Positions 8,377 through 17,789 of a stretch of 64,000 bases of DNA are shown piece by piece. The DNA lies in contig CAWGSP010000001.1 in assembly GCA_963825335.1 (NCBI GenBank), positions 1,612,001 to 1,676,000 of the forward strand. The letters run 5' to 3'. Positions within the stretch are counted from its first letter, which is position 1; every line of letters starts with the position of its first letter. Source of the stretch: Methanobacterium_B sp963825335 (GTDB lineage: Archaea > Methanobacteriota > Methanobacteria > Methanobacteriales > Methanobacteriaceae). Under the pieces are notes generated by a model. That model was not told where the DNA came from and did not search any database. It was given only the letters and a program-made list of their open reading frames with translations. Made by a program: the position numbers and the translations under genes.

Positions 8377-10246
8377 TTAAGTGATACTAACAGGCATAAC
8401 AACAGATCTGTAAACATCTGTTGTGTTGGGTAATTTATACAACATGAACTCAATATTTTTCTGTCCCGCAGTACTCGCTGTGAAGTTATAAGGAATCTCT
8501 GTTTGGGCCCCATTAGAAACTGTAACGTTTAGTTCACTTATTTTAGTTCCGTTAGAAGCTACAACTATATTGTAATCTGCGGATTTGCCTTCGTTGTTTA
8601 TTATTTCAATTATTACTGAACCTTGTTGTCCAACTGTTAAGTTGGTCGGATAATCTGTTGCACTACCTCCAGGACCTAAAATATAGAATTCAGTCGATCC
8701 TTGGTAAGTATAATCTATATAAACAGCTGATGAACTACCTGCGAGGATTAATATTAATAATATTACAGAAATTACTTTGCTGGACTTAGTTTTTCCCCAG
8801 AAATTCACATAAAATTGTTCATCATCAGGAACCCGTCTCCTTCTGATAAGAGAAATAATGACCATGATAAATGTGAATGCAGAAATAAATAGAGTAATTA
8901 ATGTTAAGCTTATGTTTATATATCTAAAAGCGTCATTAATAACCAAACTGAAGGCCAAACCCATTAAAGTAAACCCAAAACTCAAAATTAATCGTTCAAT
9001 TCCATGTAAAAATCCTTTTTTTGGGTATAAGGCAGATATCAATGCATATCCCGGTATAAATAGTATTAATATTAGTAATAAAATTGATGTTATCATAGAG
9101 TGTTTTAGGTTGGGTAGTATAACGAATATGATGCACAATATGGTTGTTAAAGATATTAATAACAGATCATAAGATCCAAAGCGGGGTTTATTTTTATGTG
9201 GTTTTGGTTTCTTGTGGTTTGGTTTCTTGTGGTTTGGTTTCTTGTGGTTTGGTTTCTTGTGGTTTGGTTTCTTGTGGTTTGGTTTCTTGTGGTTTGGTTT
9301 CTATGGTTAATTTAGGACCTAATATGGAGATAAGCGATTCAGATCCTTTATTATTCACTTTAATACTGTTTGGATTATTCTTATCCTCCATCAGGGAATC
9401 AAGTTTTTCATAAGTTATAACGTCGGGTTTATTCGGTTCGTGTTTCTTCTCAATAGATAATTTCTCGATTTTTGGAATGTTTACACGTCTTAAACATGCT
9501 ACTATGCAGAATAAACCGATAAATATCGACATTATGTATGCAAGGATTTTTGAAGGTCCTACTGACAAACTGAACTTCAATACAATGAAAGATATTGCAA
9601 ATATAATAATTGAGAAAATAAATGAAAAAACTAATGGTTTGATCTTGGATGGTTGTCTTTTGGGTACCGATGCAGTCCAAATAGCATAGCCTAACAATAA
9701 TATTAGTAAATATCCGAAAATAGTCTTCATTGGGTACAGAATATGCCCGTTAATATATAATGTTGGAGTAACAAGAATTATTAAAGCTATCAAAGTCAGA
9801 AATATGATCAGATAAAGGTCTTTAATTGAGTAATGGAAGTTATAGACTTTTATTCCTTGCTCTGGTTTAACAATATATTTTTTAGTATTGTTTGTTCTCA
9901 TCATTCCTTCGGTCACATCTAATGAAAGGATCACTGTCAATATGCCGATTATCAGGAATGAATTGGTCAACTTCATACTAAGAAAACTGTATTTGATCAT
10001 CAAAACAAATAAAGTCGCCAAAAACACGCTGAATATTATACTTCCTAAAATATGCTTATACGATAATCTTTTAAATTTTGCAGGGTACATCGATAATATT
10101 GCGACATAACCGGGCAAAATAAACGCTAAGGGGATGTATGATATAATATTCAGTGGATACTTGTACAATGGAAAGGTAAAGATGCAGATCAATGATATGA
10201 TGGTCACAATATTAACAAATAAGATATCTTTGGGTAATTTTATCAT
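8377..10246 (-). pseudogene. DUF1616-family membrane protein, split by a one-base frameshift
   Basis: Two adjacent reading frames form one protein. The upstream frame (9194-10246) has about nine membrane helices, a charged linker and ETKPQ repeats, and stops at 9194. The downstream frame (8377-9138 and beyond) is a DUF1616 domain (FIPGYALISALYP, GIERLILSFG) with three or four helices and an exported beta domain. The natural beginning of that domain (PRFGSYDLLLISL) is encoded upstream of any start codon and runs back into the repeat. The last repeat unit has TTTT (9202-9205, plus strand) where all others have TTT. Removing one T gives a continuous 622-residue protein. This may be a sequencing error, a real frameshift or phase variation. 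Function unknown; probably surface-related. Confidence 0.78.
9206..9300 (-). repeat. 15-bp tandem repeat coding ETKPQ
   Basis: Six near-perfect copies of a 15-bp unit (plus strand CTTGTGGTTTGGTTT) encode (ETKPQ)n in the linker of the DUF1616 protein. The unit is a multiple of three, so copy-number change keeps the frame. The single frame-breaking T lies at the edge of the array. Confidence 0.9.
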
Positions 10247-10739
10247 TTAAGGTCCTCTGCTTATCACTGCATTTGAATACATGGAAATTAGTTAATAAAT
10301 TAGATGATCATATTAATAAAATATTATGTTTATTTACTTACTTGGAATTACATTTGGTAGAAATATGAATGTACATAGCAATATCTGGCATACTAACTAT
10401 TAACAATTCCGATAAAAATGGTCCATCACATCTAATTGGTTTATATTTTATTCAAAATCTTATTATTCTCATTTTCTACTAAGTCCTAATTGTGTTTATT
10501 AAATACAACCGAATTGATCAAGATGTACTTAAGATTAAAATTATCGAAAAATCTTTTTTTTGGAGATTTGAATATGTTAGAATTGTACAGCAAAAAAAAG
10601 TTTGGACCACTAAATATTCATATTCAGATCCAAAGTATTAACATCTACATTGCATTATAATCGGTTTATTTTTAGGTTTCTTTAACTGTAGGTACTATTA
10701 ATGATTAAATTATCTATTCCGCTAAGCAGATATTAATGA
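10247..10739. other. intergenic, about 490 bp
   Basis: No gene seen. It separates the DUF1616 gene from the decayed NosD gene and is A/T-rich throughout. Confidence 0.35.
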
Positions 10740-11615
10740 TAATTGTCTTTCATAATTGGAGTGACACTTGTGTTGTTAATGATGGTGTTGTTAATTAAAG
10801 TCGCATTACCTCTTGTTGAAATAATGCCATACCTATATTGAGGTCGTTGTCATAACTATTGATGATATAATTATTGATAAATTTCACAAATGTAGACTAC
10901 TACGATTCCTGCCTCATTAAAAGACATAATTTTCAATGACTAGGTTGTGATCTGAACCGTTGTAACTACTTAAACTAATCCCATCTTGATTATGGGATGC
11001 TGTGTTGTTGCTGATGGTGATGTTACTACGGTAATATCATACCACTTACCATATTGTTATTTGCTGTGTTGTTGGGAATATTACTATCTGACAATCGGAT
11101 CCACATACCATTAACATTTGAAACAACTCTATTCCCAATAATATAGCAATTTGTGGCCATATTTACGGTGTTGCCTGTTTTTTCGATTGAATACGTCTCT
11201 TGTTCCGTTAACAGTATTGTTTGTTATATTCATTCCATGGGTATTATTGTCTGTTGCATAAATTCCAGCACCACTTAAGGGTAGTAGATCTATCATGTTG
11301 TTTGAAACTGTATTGTTTTAATTTCCATTGTTAAACAATATGCCACCTAAAAAATTTCCGATATAATTTCCAGTTATTTTATTGAATTCCGCATTTCCAT
11401 ATTCAAAACTGATTCCATTTCCATAAAAACCAGTATCATCTGTTATATGGTTTCCAACAACCTTTGAATCACTTATATCCTCATAGTATTGTATACCAAT
11501 TAGACGTGTTGTGATCACATTATTTGAAACTGTTGTATTGTTTGCACCGATCACAATAGGCATGATGCTGTTCATTAAATTAAAATTTTGTATAACAGAG
11601 CCTGAACCCGAACAA
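10740..11615 (-). pseudogene. decayed NosD-type (parallel beta-helix) adhesin
   Basis: The minus strand reads successive blocks of the family found intact at 27182, 29052 and 32403: GSGSVIQNF, an 85-residue open block (NGISFEYGNAEFNKITGNY, FLGGILFNNGN), then in other frames GAGIYATDNN, VVSNVNGMWIRLSDS and NQDGISLSSYNGSDHN. The signal peptide and first 80 residues are missing, and several stops and frameshifts interrupt the rest. The 5' end stops at about 11612, where a plus-strand open frame of another origin begins, so the gene was truncated by an insertion or deletion there. Confidence 0.75.
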
Positions 11616-11847
11616 ACGATCGCCGGAAGAGGGAATTTGGGTTAGAATACCTAAGAAGAATGGTACTTGGAAAGGAGTTAATCCTGGTGATGAGTTGATT
11701 GATACATATTTAAAGAAATTACCAGATTCATTTAGAGGTGCTCCAAAAACCAAATATTGTTCTGCAACTGAACATCCTAATGCTGTTGATGGTAAAATTA
11801 TTGTATATGGGACTGAAGGTATCAATAACCAATTAGAAGATGATTGA
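11613..11847 (+). pseudogene. 5'-truncated gene fragment at element boundary
   Basis: An open frame of about 77 codons (PEEGIWVRIPKKNGTWKG onward, ending GINNQLEDD) has protein-like composition but no start codon, and begins where NosD homology on the other strand ends. Its stop overlaps the start of the next gene (11844), as in a coupled operon. I do not recognise the family. It looks like the 3' part of a gene cut at the junction. Confidence 0.6.
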
Positions 11848-12224
11848 TTGGATGTAAACTTAAGATTACATATAAAGAAACACAACCTACAGCGGACCTG
11901 AAAAAGCGTCCTTTCAAGATATATGATATAGAAGCATTTCTCACACCTTCACATCCTAAATTCAAAGAATATATGGAATATGCAAATGAAATGGAAGAAC
12001 CTAAAAGTCCTGGTAAAGCTGAACTTGCAGATGCGTATGATAGTGAAGCTCAGAATACTATTGAAAATTATGAGGATATTTATAAATCAAATAACCATGG
12101 AAAAGAACCGAAACCTCAGGATATTGTCAATATGGCTGAGTCAGATCCGGACTTGACTGATGTTGAATTGTCCAGGATAAAAGTTCAATTGGCACATAAT
12201 ATGAAGAAAGTTGCAGCTGCATAA
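11844..12224 (+). CDS. hypothetical protein of the small-gene cluster
   Basis: 126 residues, soluble, Lys/Glu-rich and largely helical (FLTPSHPKFKEYMEYANEMEE; ESDPDLTDVELSRIKVQLAHNMKK). It starts at TTG overlapping the previous stop (TTGA). No family recognised. It is the first complete gene of a train of short co-directional genes extending to 14061. Confidence 0.6.
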   Translation: MIGCKLKITYKETQPTADLKKRPFKIYDIEAFLTPSHPKFKEYMEYANEMEEPKSPGKAELADAYDSEAQNTIENYEDIYKSNNHGKEPKPQDIVNMAESDPDLTDVELSRIKVQLAHNMKKVAAA

Positions 12225-12258
12225 ATTTTTAATTATATTTTTTTTGGGAGGCTTAGAT

Positions 12259-12503
12259 ATGGGAGGGGATAAGCGAGATGTTCTTAATGAGTATATAGGG
12301 AAAGTTGTTGATATGCAACGTTCAACTGAAGACTTGAAATCTGTTCTAATTAAAAATATATTATTAGATCCACATACATATGAAATCAGGGAAATAAGCT
12401 ATGTTGAGGATAAAGCCGAGGCCGAAAATGCCATTTCAAACCAGGATTTAATGTGCTGATAAGGCCAACAGGTGAACTGCCATTTGCCGAAGAGGTGATA
12501 TGA
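12259..12503 (+). pseudogene. small hypothetical protein with probable one-base frameshift
   Basis: Starts at ATG after a strong GGGAGG. The first frame runs 66 codons (VLNEYIGKVVDMQRSTEDLKS...) and stops at 12459. From about 12440 another frame reads GFNVLIRPTGELPFAEEVI and stops at 12503 in a TGA overlapping the next ATG (ATGA at 12500), the coupling seen elsewhere in this cluster. Adding one base near CAAACCAGG (12439-12447) joins them into 81 residues. No family recognised. Confidence 0.55.
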
Positions 12504-12685
12504 TGATAAGTGAAGCACAAAGAATTAGAGAATATTTGTTAGTTGATGATTATGATAAGACTTGTGGAACCATCAAAACAACATATCCTGAAGACAAGCT
12601 TCATGAATTGATATTAGAAGGTAATTTTGAATATAAAAAGGAAATTGTGGCTGCAATCAGAGATAAAGGTTATTATTGTTTTTAA
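12500..12685 (+). CDS. hypothetical small protein
   Basis: 61 residues (MMISEAQRIREYLLVDDYDK...IRDKGYYCF), no recognised motif. Its ATG overlaps the stop of the preceding frame, and GAGGTGATATG provides the ribosome site. It is typical of short early-type genes of archaeal proviruses or plasmids. Confidence 0.6.
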   Translation: MMISEAQRIREYLLVDDYDKTCGTIKTTYPEDKLHELILEGNFEYKKEIVAAIRDKGYYCF

Positions 12686-12694
12686 GGTGATTTG

Positions 12695-12754
12695 ATGATA
12701 GAATACTTCAATAAAGAATTAACAGAAAAACAATATTTAGCAGGTAATTATTAA
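12695..12754 (+). CDS. very short ORF, possibly a gene remnant
   Basis: 19 codons (MIEYFNKELTEKQYLAGNY) preceded by AAGGTGATTTG, a good ribosome site. Either a microprotein or the start of a truncated gene; a T-rich stretch follows at 12766-12782. Confidence 0.25.
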   Translation: MIEYFNKELTEKQYLAGNY

Positions 12755-12796
12755 AATAATTTTAACTTTTTTTTTACTATTTTTGAGGTGATTATT

Positions 12797-13104
12797 TTGA
12801 AGACTGATAGAATAACTAGAGGATTTGCTGTTTATTTACATGGCCATTGTACCATTTTAGAAGCTGATGTTGAACATGAAAGTTATACATTCCTGGTTAA
12901 AGGGTCAAATCATGAGGTGTATCACGGGCATTATGAGGAGGGTTCTTGGCTTTGTGAATGTGATGATTGGCATAATAGGTCACACAAGGATCCAGGCAGT
13001 TTTACTGTAAACATATTGACAGCTGCTATTTTCTCCTTGCAAAATTGAAAGGTGTAGGATCTCAGGCAACATTGGAAGTTGCAGTTAAGAAGGTGATTGC
13101 ATGA
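12797..13104 (+). pseudogene. SWIM zinc-finger protein with one-base frameshift
   Basis: Start TTG at 12797 is placed 5 nt after GAGGTGA. The first frame reads to GSWLCECDDWHNRSHKDPGSF and then into TVNILTAAIF and a stop at 13048. Adding one T to the TTTT run at 13000-13003 gives FYCKHIDSCYFLLAKLKG...VAVKKVIA, which completes a SWIM motif (C-x-C...C-x-H) and ends at a TGA overlapping the ATG of the next gene (13101). The corrected protein is 102 residues. SWIM fingers bind DNA or protein. Confidence 0.75.
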
Positions 13105-13352
13105 TTAAAGAATATCAATTAAGCGAACCTATCCCATTACTAGAATTTACGGATATGTTATTAGATTTAGCTGATTTAATTGAGGCCAAAGTCCATGTAG
13201 AATGTTTAAACAAAAGAATTGGATTTCAATGGGATCCTATTAGTGATGATTGGATTTTAATGGCTGCAAGAAAATGTAGATTACCTCCTGAATTAGTAAA
13301 AGCTGAAATTGAAAGGGCCATGAAAGGATATTGGGATGAATTTGATGATTAG
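13101..13352 (+). CDS. hypothetical protein of the small-gene cluster
   Basis: 83 residues, acidic and helical (PIPLLEFTDMLLDLADLIEAKVHVECLN; PPELVKAEIERAMKGYWDEFDD). No known motif. Its start overlaps the end of the corrected SWIM gene and its end overlaps the next gene, indicating translational coupling. Confidence 0.65.
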   Translation: MIKEYQLSEPIPLLEFTDMLLDLADLIEAKVHVECLNKRIGFQWDPISDDWILMAARKCRLPPELVKAEIERAMKGYWDEFDD

Positions 13353-13551
13353 GCCAGCTCGTTGTTATACTTGCAGTCATGATTTTGAAGTTGAAGCCAA
13401 TGAAGTAAATGGTCCTTTACCATGTCCTAAATGCGACAGTAACAGTTATTATACTGATTCAAAGGGTTCTACATATGTCCAAGTTTTAGAGGTGAAAGAA
13501 CCGATTCCAGAATGCACTCGTCAATTGAAACATGCAGAGGTTAGATCATGA
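13345..13551 (+). CDS. small zinc-ribbon protein
   Basis: 68 residues with two CxxC knuckles (CYTCSHDF and CPKCDSN), a zinc ribbon probably binding nucleic acid or protein. ATG at 13345 overlaps the preceding stop; an ATG at 13336 would add three residues. The end overlaps the next gene by ATGA. Confidence 0.65.
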   Translation: MIRPARCYTCSHDFEVEANEVNGPLPCPKCDSNSYYTDSKGSTYVQVLEVKEPIPECTRQLKHAEVRS

Positions 13552-13748
13552 ACGAACTTGAATTAAAAACTGAATGGATTGATATTTGTCATAAAATTAA
13601 AGATTTGGAGTATTGGATTTCTAAGTTTCCAGATGTTCAAAGTTATAAAGCAGATTTACAACATGCTAAAGATGAAGAGGAGAAATTAAGAATTAAATTA
13701 ACAACATTAATTAAATCAGATATTGATGAAGATTCAGAAGGTGATTAA
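13548..13748 (+). CDS. small coiled-coil protein
   Basis: 66 residues, almost wholly helical and charged (ELKTEWIDICHKIKDLEYWIS; LQHAKDEEEKLRIKLTTL). ATGA overlap with the previous gene. No family recognised. Confidence 0.6.
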   Translation: MNELELKTEWIDICHKIKDLEYWISKFPDVQSYKADLQHAKDEEEKLRIKLTTLIKSDIDEDSEGD

Positions 13749-13757
13749 ATAGCAAAT

Positions 13758-13892
13758 ATGACGCATACAGCCTGTGGGGGTACAATGAAAAATTTCCAAA
13801 ATGGTCTTAAATGTAATAGATGTGGCTATAAATTAAAACATAAAGAAATTAATGCTGCATATCAAAGTGGAAAATTGGATAAGGGGAGTTGA
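13758..13892 (+). CDS. 44-residue zinc-finger protein
   Basis: ATG at 13758, stop at 13892. Reads MTHTACGGTMKNFQ with a CNRCGY knuckle, so a C-G-G / CxxC ribbon. Spaced 9 nt from the previous gene and 1 nt from the next, in the same train. Small, but its motif and position support it. Confidence 0.5.
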   Translation: MTHTACGGTMKNFQNGLKCNRCGYKLKHKEINAAYQSGKLDKGS

Positions 13893-13893
13893 A

Positions 13894-14061
13894 ATGTCCA
13901 AAATCGAACTGGAATCAGAAGGAATATTTTGTACTCAATGTGGATCCCGAATGAAACAATTCGGACCTAAGAAAAGAAAACAGTATAAGTGCATGGAATA
14001 TCCTGAACACTATGAAACTGATATAACTGCAAAAACACATCGTAAAGTAATATTGGAATAA
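13894..14061 (+). CDS. small zinc-ribbon protein
   Basis: 55 residues: CTQCGSRM and a later KCMEY cysteine, then basic residues. GGGGAG 4 nt before the ATG at 13894 fixes the start, rather than a longer frame from 13852. Last gene of the train. Confidence 0.6.
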   Translation: MSKIELESEGIFCTQCGSRMKQFGPKKRKQYKCMEYPEHYETDITAKTHRKVILE

Positions 14062-14125
14062 ATTTAATATAACATTACAACCAAATTTCTATTCTATATT
14101 TTATAAATTTATAGAAGGAAAAACT

Positions 14126-15733
14126 ATGGTTACATCAGATCAAATTGATGATAAGAAGGATGAAGAATATCGTCAGTATTCTGATATGGTATCTACTATA
14201 TTTGAGCTGTGTCCTGATGCTATTTCTCTTACAAGAGTGTCTGATGGTGAAATTATTGATTGTAACCCAGAATATTTAAATCAAATGGGATATTCACGAG
14301 AAGAAGTGATTGGACATACTTCACTAGAACTTGAATTATTTAATTTTAAAGAACGCCAAATATTTGTTAATGAGATCAGAAGAAAACAAGCAATAAGTGA
14401 CTATGAAATCCAAGTAAAGCGAAAGGATAATGTTTTTATTAATATTCTATATTCAGCTAGATTCATTACTGTTAATGGTATTCTGACAATACTAAGCATA
14501 GGTAAAGACATAACCGAACGAAAAAAAGCAGAACAACAAATAAAAAGTAATGCAGATTTGATGGATCAACTATACGATGCTGTTATTAGAACTGATACTA
14601 ATTTTATAATAAACTATTGGAATAAAGCTGCAGAAAAGATGTTTGGATATTCTCAAGATGAAGCATTGGGAATTAACTCAGCAGAACTCCTACGTCCCAT
14701 ATATACTCCTGGTGAAAGAGATAAAAAATCGGAAGAGTTGAAGACAAAGGGCATTTTAAAAACCATAAATAAACTTAAACATAAAAACGGAACGGAAATC
14801 ATTGTTGAACAGAATGCAACCCAAATCAGCAACGATTCCGGAGTACCCATAGGTTATGCAGTCATCTATCATGACATAACTATACGTAAAAAAGCTGAAA
14901 AACATGTACAAAAGTTGTTGGAATCTGAAAAACAACTTACAGAGGAACTTCAAGCCATTAATGAAGAGTTGCAAGCTACGGGTGAAGAACTTAAAACTTC
15001 AAATGAAGACTTAATTCTTTCACAAATTAATATGGAAGATTATATAAAGAAATTAAAAATTTCAAATAGGGAGCTAGAGCAATTTGCTTATGTGGCATCC
15101 CATGATTTACAGGAACCTCTGAGGATGGTTTCAAGTTTTACTCAATTATTAGAACGAAGATATAAAGATCGGTTAGATGATGATGCTGATGATTATATTA
15201 ATTTTATTGTTGAAGGTGCGAAGCGAATGAAAGATTTAATTGACGATCTGTTAACTTTTTCACGACTAAACACTGACCCTAAGAAATTTGAAGTTATTCT
15301 TATGGAAGTTGCTTTAGATGATGTTTTAATAAATTTAAGAGGCCCTATAAAAGAACATAATGCTCAAATAACTCATGACACTTTACCCACCATAAATGGT
15401 GATCCTGTTCAAATTAATCAGTTATTACAAAATTTAATAACGAATGCTATAAAATTCCATAGTAACAAACCACCAAAAATACATATATCTGCACAAGATT
15501 TAGGAAAAGAATGGTTATTCAGTGTAAATGATAACGGCATCGGCATTGACCCACGGCATCAAGAACAGATTTTCAGCATATTCAAAAGACTACACACACG
15601 ACAAGAATATGAAGGAACAGGTATTGGCTTATCTATCTGTAAAAGGATAGTAGAAAGATACGGCGGACGTATTTGGGTAGAATCAGAACTAGGAAAAGGT
15701 TCAACATTCTATTTCACAATACCTCAAGATTGA
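14126..15733 (+). CDS. cytosolic PAS-PAS sensor histidine kinase
   Basis: 535 residues. Two PAS domains (about 20-135, ending SIGKDITERKKAE; 140-260, ending YHDITIRKKAE), a coiled coil (262-315), a HisKA domain with H-box ASHDLQEPLRMV (about 330), and an HATPase domain with N-box LLQNLITNAIKFH, G1 DNGIGID, F-box and G2 GTGIGLSICKRI. No membrane helix, so it senses an intracellular signal through PAS. The type is common in methanogens. No response regulator is adjacent, so the partner is encoded elsewhere. GAAGGA precedes the ATG. Confidence 0.92.
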   Translation: MVTSDQIDDKKDEEYRQYSDMVSTIFELCPDAISLTRVSDGEIIDCNPEYLNQMGYSREEVIGHTSLELELFNFKERQIFVNEIRRKQAISDYEIQVKRKDNVFINILYSARFITVNGILTILSIGKDITERKKAEQQIKSNADLMDQLYDAVIRTDTNFIINYWNKAAEKMFGYSQDEALGINSAELLRPIYTPGERDKKSEELKTKGILKTINKLKHKNGTEIIVEQNATQISNDSGVPIGYAVIYHDITIRKKAEKHVQKLLESEKQLTEELQAINEELQATGEELKTSNEDLILSQINMEDYIKKLKISNRELEQFAYVASHDLQEPLRMVSSFTQLLERRYKDRLDDDADDYINFIVEGAKRMKDLIDDLLTFSRLNTDPKKFEVILMEVALDDVLINLRGPIKEHNAQITHDTLPTINGDPVQINQLLQNLITNAIKFHSNKPPKIHISAQDLGKEWLFSVNDNGIGIDPRHQEQIFSIFKRLHTRQEYEGTGIGLSICKRIVERYGGRIWVESELGKGSTFYFTIPQD

Positions 15734-16087
15734 TATAGATGATTAATAATATGATTCTTCACTCTTTACAATTAGATATTAAATGTGGTTCTGTACGATA
15801 TTCAACTCATTAATTTTGATCAGCACTGTACATTTTCAAAGAAAACTTAAAATTTTAATACATTTATGAATTTATATATTCTATTTTTAATTTTGTTCTC
15901 GTCTTTCTTTATACTCTATTAAAATCTGAGTATTTTTGTCAACAGACATAGGAACATGAATTGGATAGAAAGGAGATATGAATAGTATTATATCGGTAAG
16001 TACTTACACTTATAATCGTATAATTAGAGATATAAATGAATCTTTTGGGTTCTATTTCATAATTAACAGTTGGGGGTGGATTTAGAT
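15734..16087. other. intergenic, about 350 bp
   Basis: No gene. A TATA-like TTTATATATT at 15871-15880 could be the promoter of the PKD gene, about 210 nt upstream. GGGGGTGGA at 16072-16080 is its ribosome site. Confidence 0.35.
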
Positions 16088-16900
16088 TTGAAAAAAATTA
16101 TAATTTTCTTAGTAATTATTTCTGCTTGTATATTAACAATGTGTGGAGGTTATGCTGCTGCAGCTCCTGTTGCTAGTTTCACAACTAATGTTACTCATGG
16201 AATAGCACCATTAAGTGTTCAGTTTAACGATACTTCCACTGGAAGAATACTTAGTTGGAGCTGGAACTTTGGAAACGGTGTTACAAGCACGCTACAAAAT
16301 CCTACTTACATTTACACACTCGCTGGAAAATATACTGTAGTGGAAACAGTTGATGGAGTCCGTAGTCAAAGATGTTGTGAAATAATTATTACAGTATTGC
16401 CTACTTACAAAAACATTAAACAATCTTTTGCAAATAGAACAGCACCGGAACCTCCAGGAAGCTTGGCTTCAATATATGCTTCAATACAAGCTTCTAAATA
16501 TAACGAATATAATCATACTTATCCATATGTAATACCAATATTATCATCAACAAAAGCAGGAAAATATGTAGAAGGATCCAATATAACCATAAACGCAACA
16601 ACAATAAACGCAACATACAAGCAACTACAAACCAATAGCAGTTCACTAAGTGCGTTACTAAACAACAATATTACAGCATGGCTAAATGCTATAAAACCCT
16701 ATATCAGCGATATTTATTCAATTGCACAATATTTACATTTATTATTTCACCCTACACATGGCCCCGTAGGGCAGCGAATAGAAATGGAAGGACCAGGGAA
16801 TCCTATTCAATCCACGTACAACGACGTTTATTGGGATATGTACAATAACAGTATTACAAAACAGTCTAAAAGATTTCAACTATATAACTATACACACTAA
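16088..16900 (+). CDS. secreted PKD-domain protein
   Basis: 270 residues from TTG at 16088, which gives a clean signal peptide (KKIIIFLVIISACILTMCGGYAAAA) 7 nt after GGGGGTGGA. One PKD domain (about 27-105: PVASFTTNVTHGIAPLSVQFND, WNFGNG, YTLAGKYTVV). The C-terminal 150 residues are Asn/Tyr-rich with many N-x-S/T sites and no recognised fold. PKD domains mediate extracellular protein or glycan contacts, so an adhesin-like surface role is inferred. Confidence 0.8.
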   Translation: MKKIIIFLVIISACILTMCGGYAAAAPVASFTTNVTHGIAPLSVQFNDTSTGRILSWSWNFGNGVTSTLQNPTYIYTLAGKYTVVETVDGVRSQRCCEIIITVLPTYKNIKQSFANRTAPEPPGSLASIYASIQASKYNEYNHTYPYVIPILSSTKAGKYVEGSNITINATTINATYKQLQTNSSSLSALLNNNITAWLNAIKPYISDIYSIAQYLHLLFHPTHGPVGQRIEMEGPGNPIQSTYNDVYWDMYNNSITKQSKRFQLYNYTH

Positions 16901-16998
16901 AACGTTGAACACAGAAAAACTAAGTAAGAATAACAAATTTAGATATATTTTAAATTCTTTTTTTATTTTAAATTAAACGTTGTTGGAGGCGTATTTAA

Positions 16999-17366
16999 TT
17001 GGTAGAAGATATGGCAACCCTAGTGACAGCTCTATTTAATTTAGGTTTCAAACACTGTAAGTATTGCAATAACCATTTTATCCACAACATAATAGACAGG
17101 TACATTGTTGTGATCAACATCGTAGATGGTATAGAGATGAGCAACGAATTGAAAGAAGATGTAAGGAACGTAGAAATTCTTCTATAAGTTATAAAGATCC
17201 TCATGGAAATTTTATCAAATTAAAATCTAAACATCATTTAGAATTAGGATCTATGAATACAAGATTAACAAGTAAACCACTTAAAGATCCAATTGAAGAA
17301 GAAAAGAAGATACTAAGAGAATTTAAAATGTTAGGGTTACCATTACCCCCAATTACTATTTCCTAA
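16999..17366 (+). pseudogene. zinc-finger protein with one-base frameshift
   Basis: Starts at TTG with GGAGG 9 nt upstream. The first frame reads LVTALFNLGFKHCKYCNNHF and then random residues to a stop at 17187. Adding one T to the TTTT run at 17076-17079 gives FYPQHNRQVHCCDQHRRWYRDEQR and a basic protein ending LPLPPITIS at 17366, with a four-Cys zinc site (CKYC...CCDQH). The corrected length is 122 residues. Resembles provirus-type DNA-binding proteins. Confidence 0.68.
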
Positions 17367-17385
17367 TGGTGACCCGCTATATATA

Positions 17386-17763
17386 ATGGGGATTGAGAAA
17401 CCTGAATTTTTTTGGAATAAAGAATTTATTAAAAAGGTTAATCAGAACACATGCCCTTATTGTGATGAACCTTTAATTGTTATGGGTAAAACTAAAAAAT
17501 GTGAATGTCTATTTTATCTTTTGGGAGCAGTAGAGACTCTGGCTTATTCGATTAGAGAGATATCTAAAAAAGCTCCCATCATTAATGATAATATCTATCC
17601 CGAATGTGGAGGGACTAATTCCAAATATGATAGTAAACATGATGAAACTTATTGTGTTTCATGTGGTTTAACACTTGAAGGCCCTCCAGCTTATTCTAGT
17701 TATATACCCATATTTTATCCCAGAGGACATACTTTTGATACTGGAGAAATCCACAAATTTTAA
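17386..17763 (+). CDS. zinc-ribbon protein, TFIIB-like second ribbon
   Basis: 125 residues. First knuckle CPYCDEPL with a later C-x-C (KKCECLF), second ribbon PECGGTNSKYD...YCVSCGLTLEGPP, which resembles the N-terminal ribbon of archaeal TFB (CxxCG...CxxCGLVL), though the first Cys of that pair is Pro-Glu-Cys only. No cyclin folds are present, so it is not a transcription factor B. Small proteins of this type occur in methanogen mobile elements. Lies 19 nt after the previous gene. Confidence 0.65.
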   Translation: MGIEKPEFFWNKEFIKKVNQNTCPYCDEPLIVMGKTKKCECLFYLLGAVETLAYSIREISKKAPIINDNIYPECGGTNSKYDSKHDETYCVSCGLTLEGPPAYSSYIPIFYPRGHTFDTGEIHKF

Positions 17764-17789
17764 ATATTATAAATTTTAATTTATTAAAG

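Noticed and set aside
9206..9300. CRISPR-like array
   Set aside because: Contiguous 15-bp units without spacers, coding for ETKPQ in frame; a tandem coding repeat.
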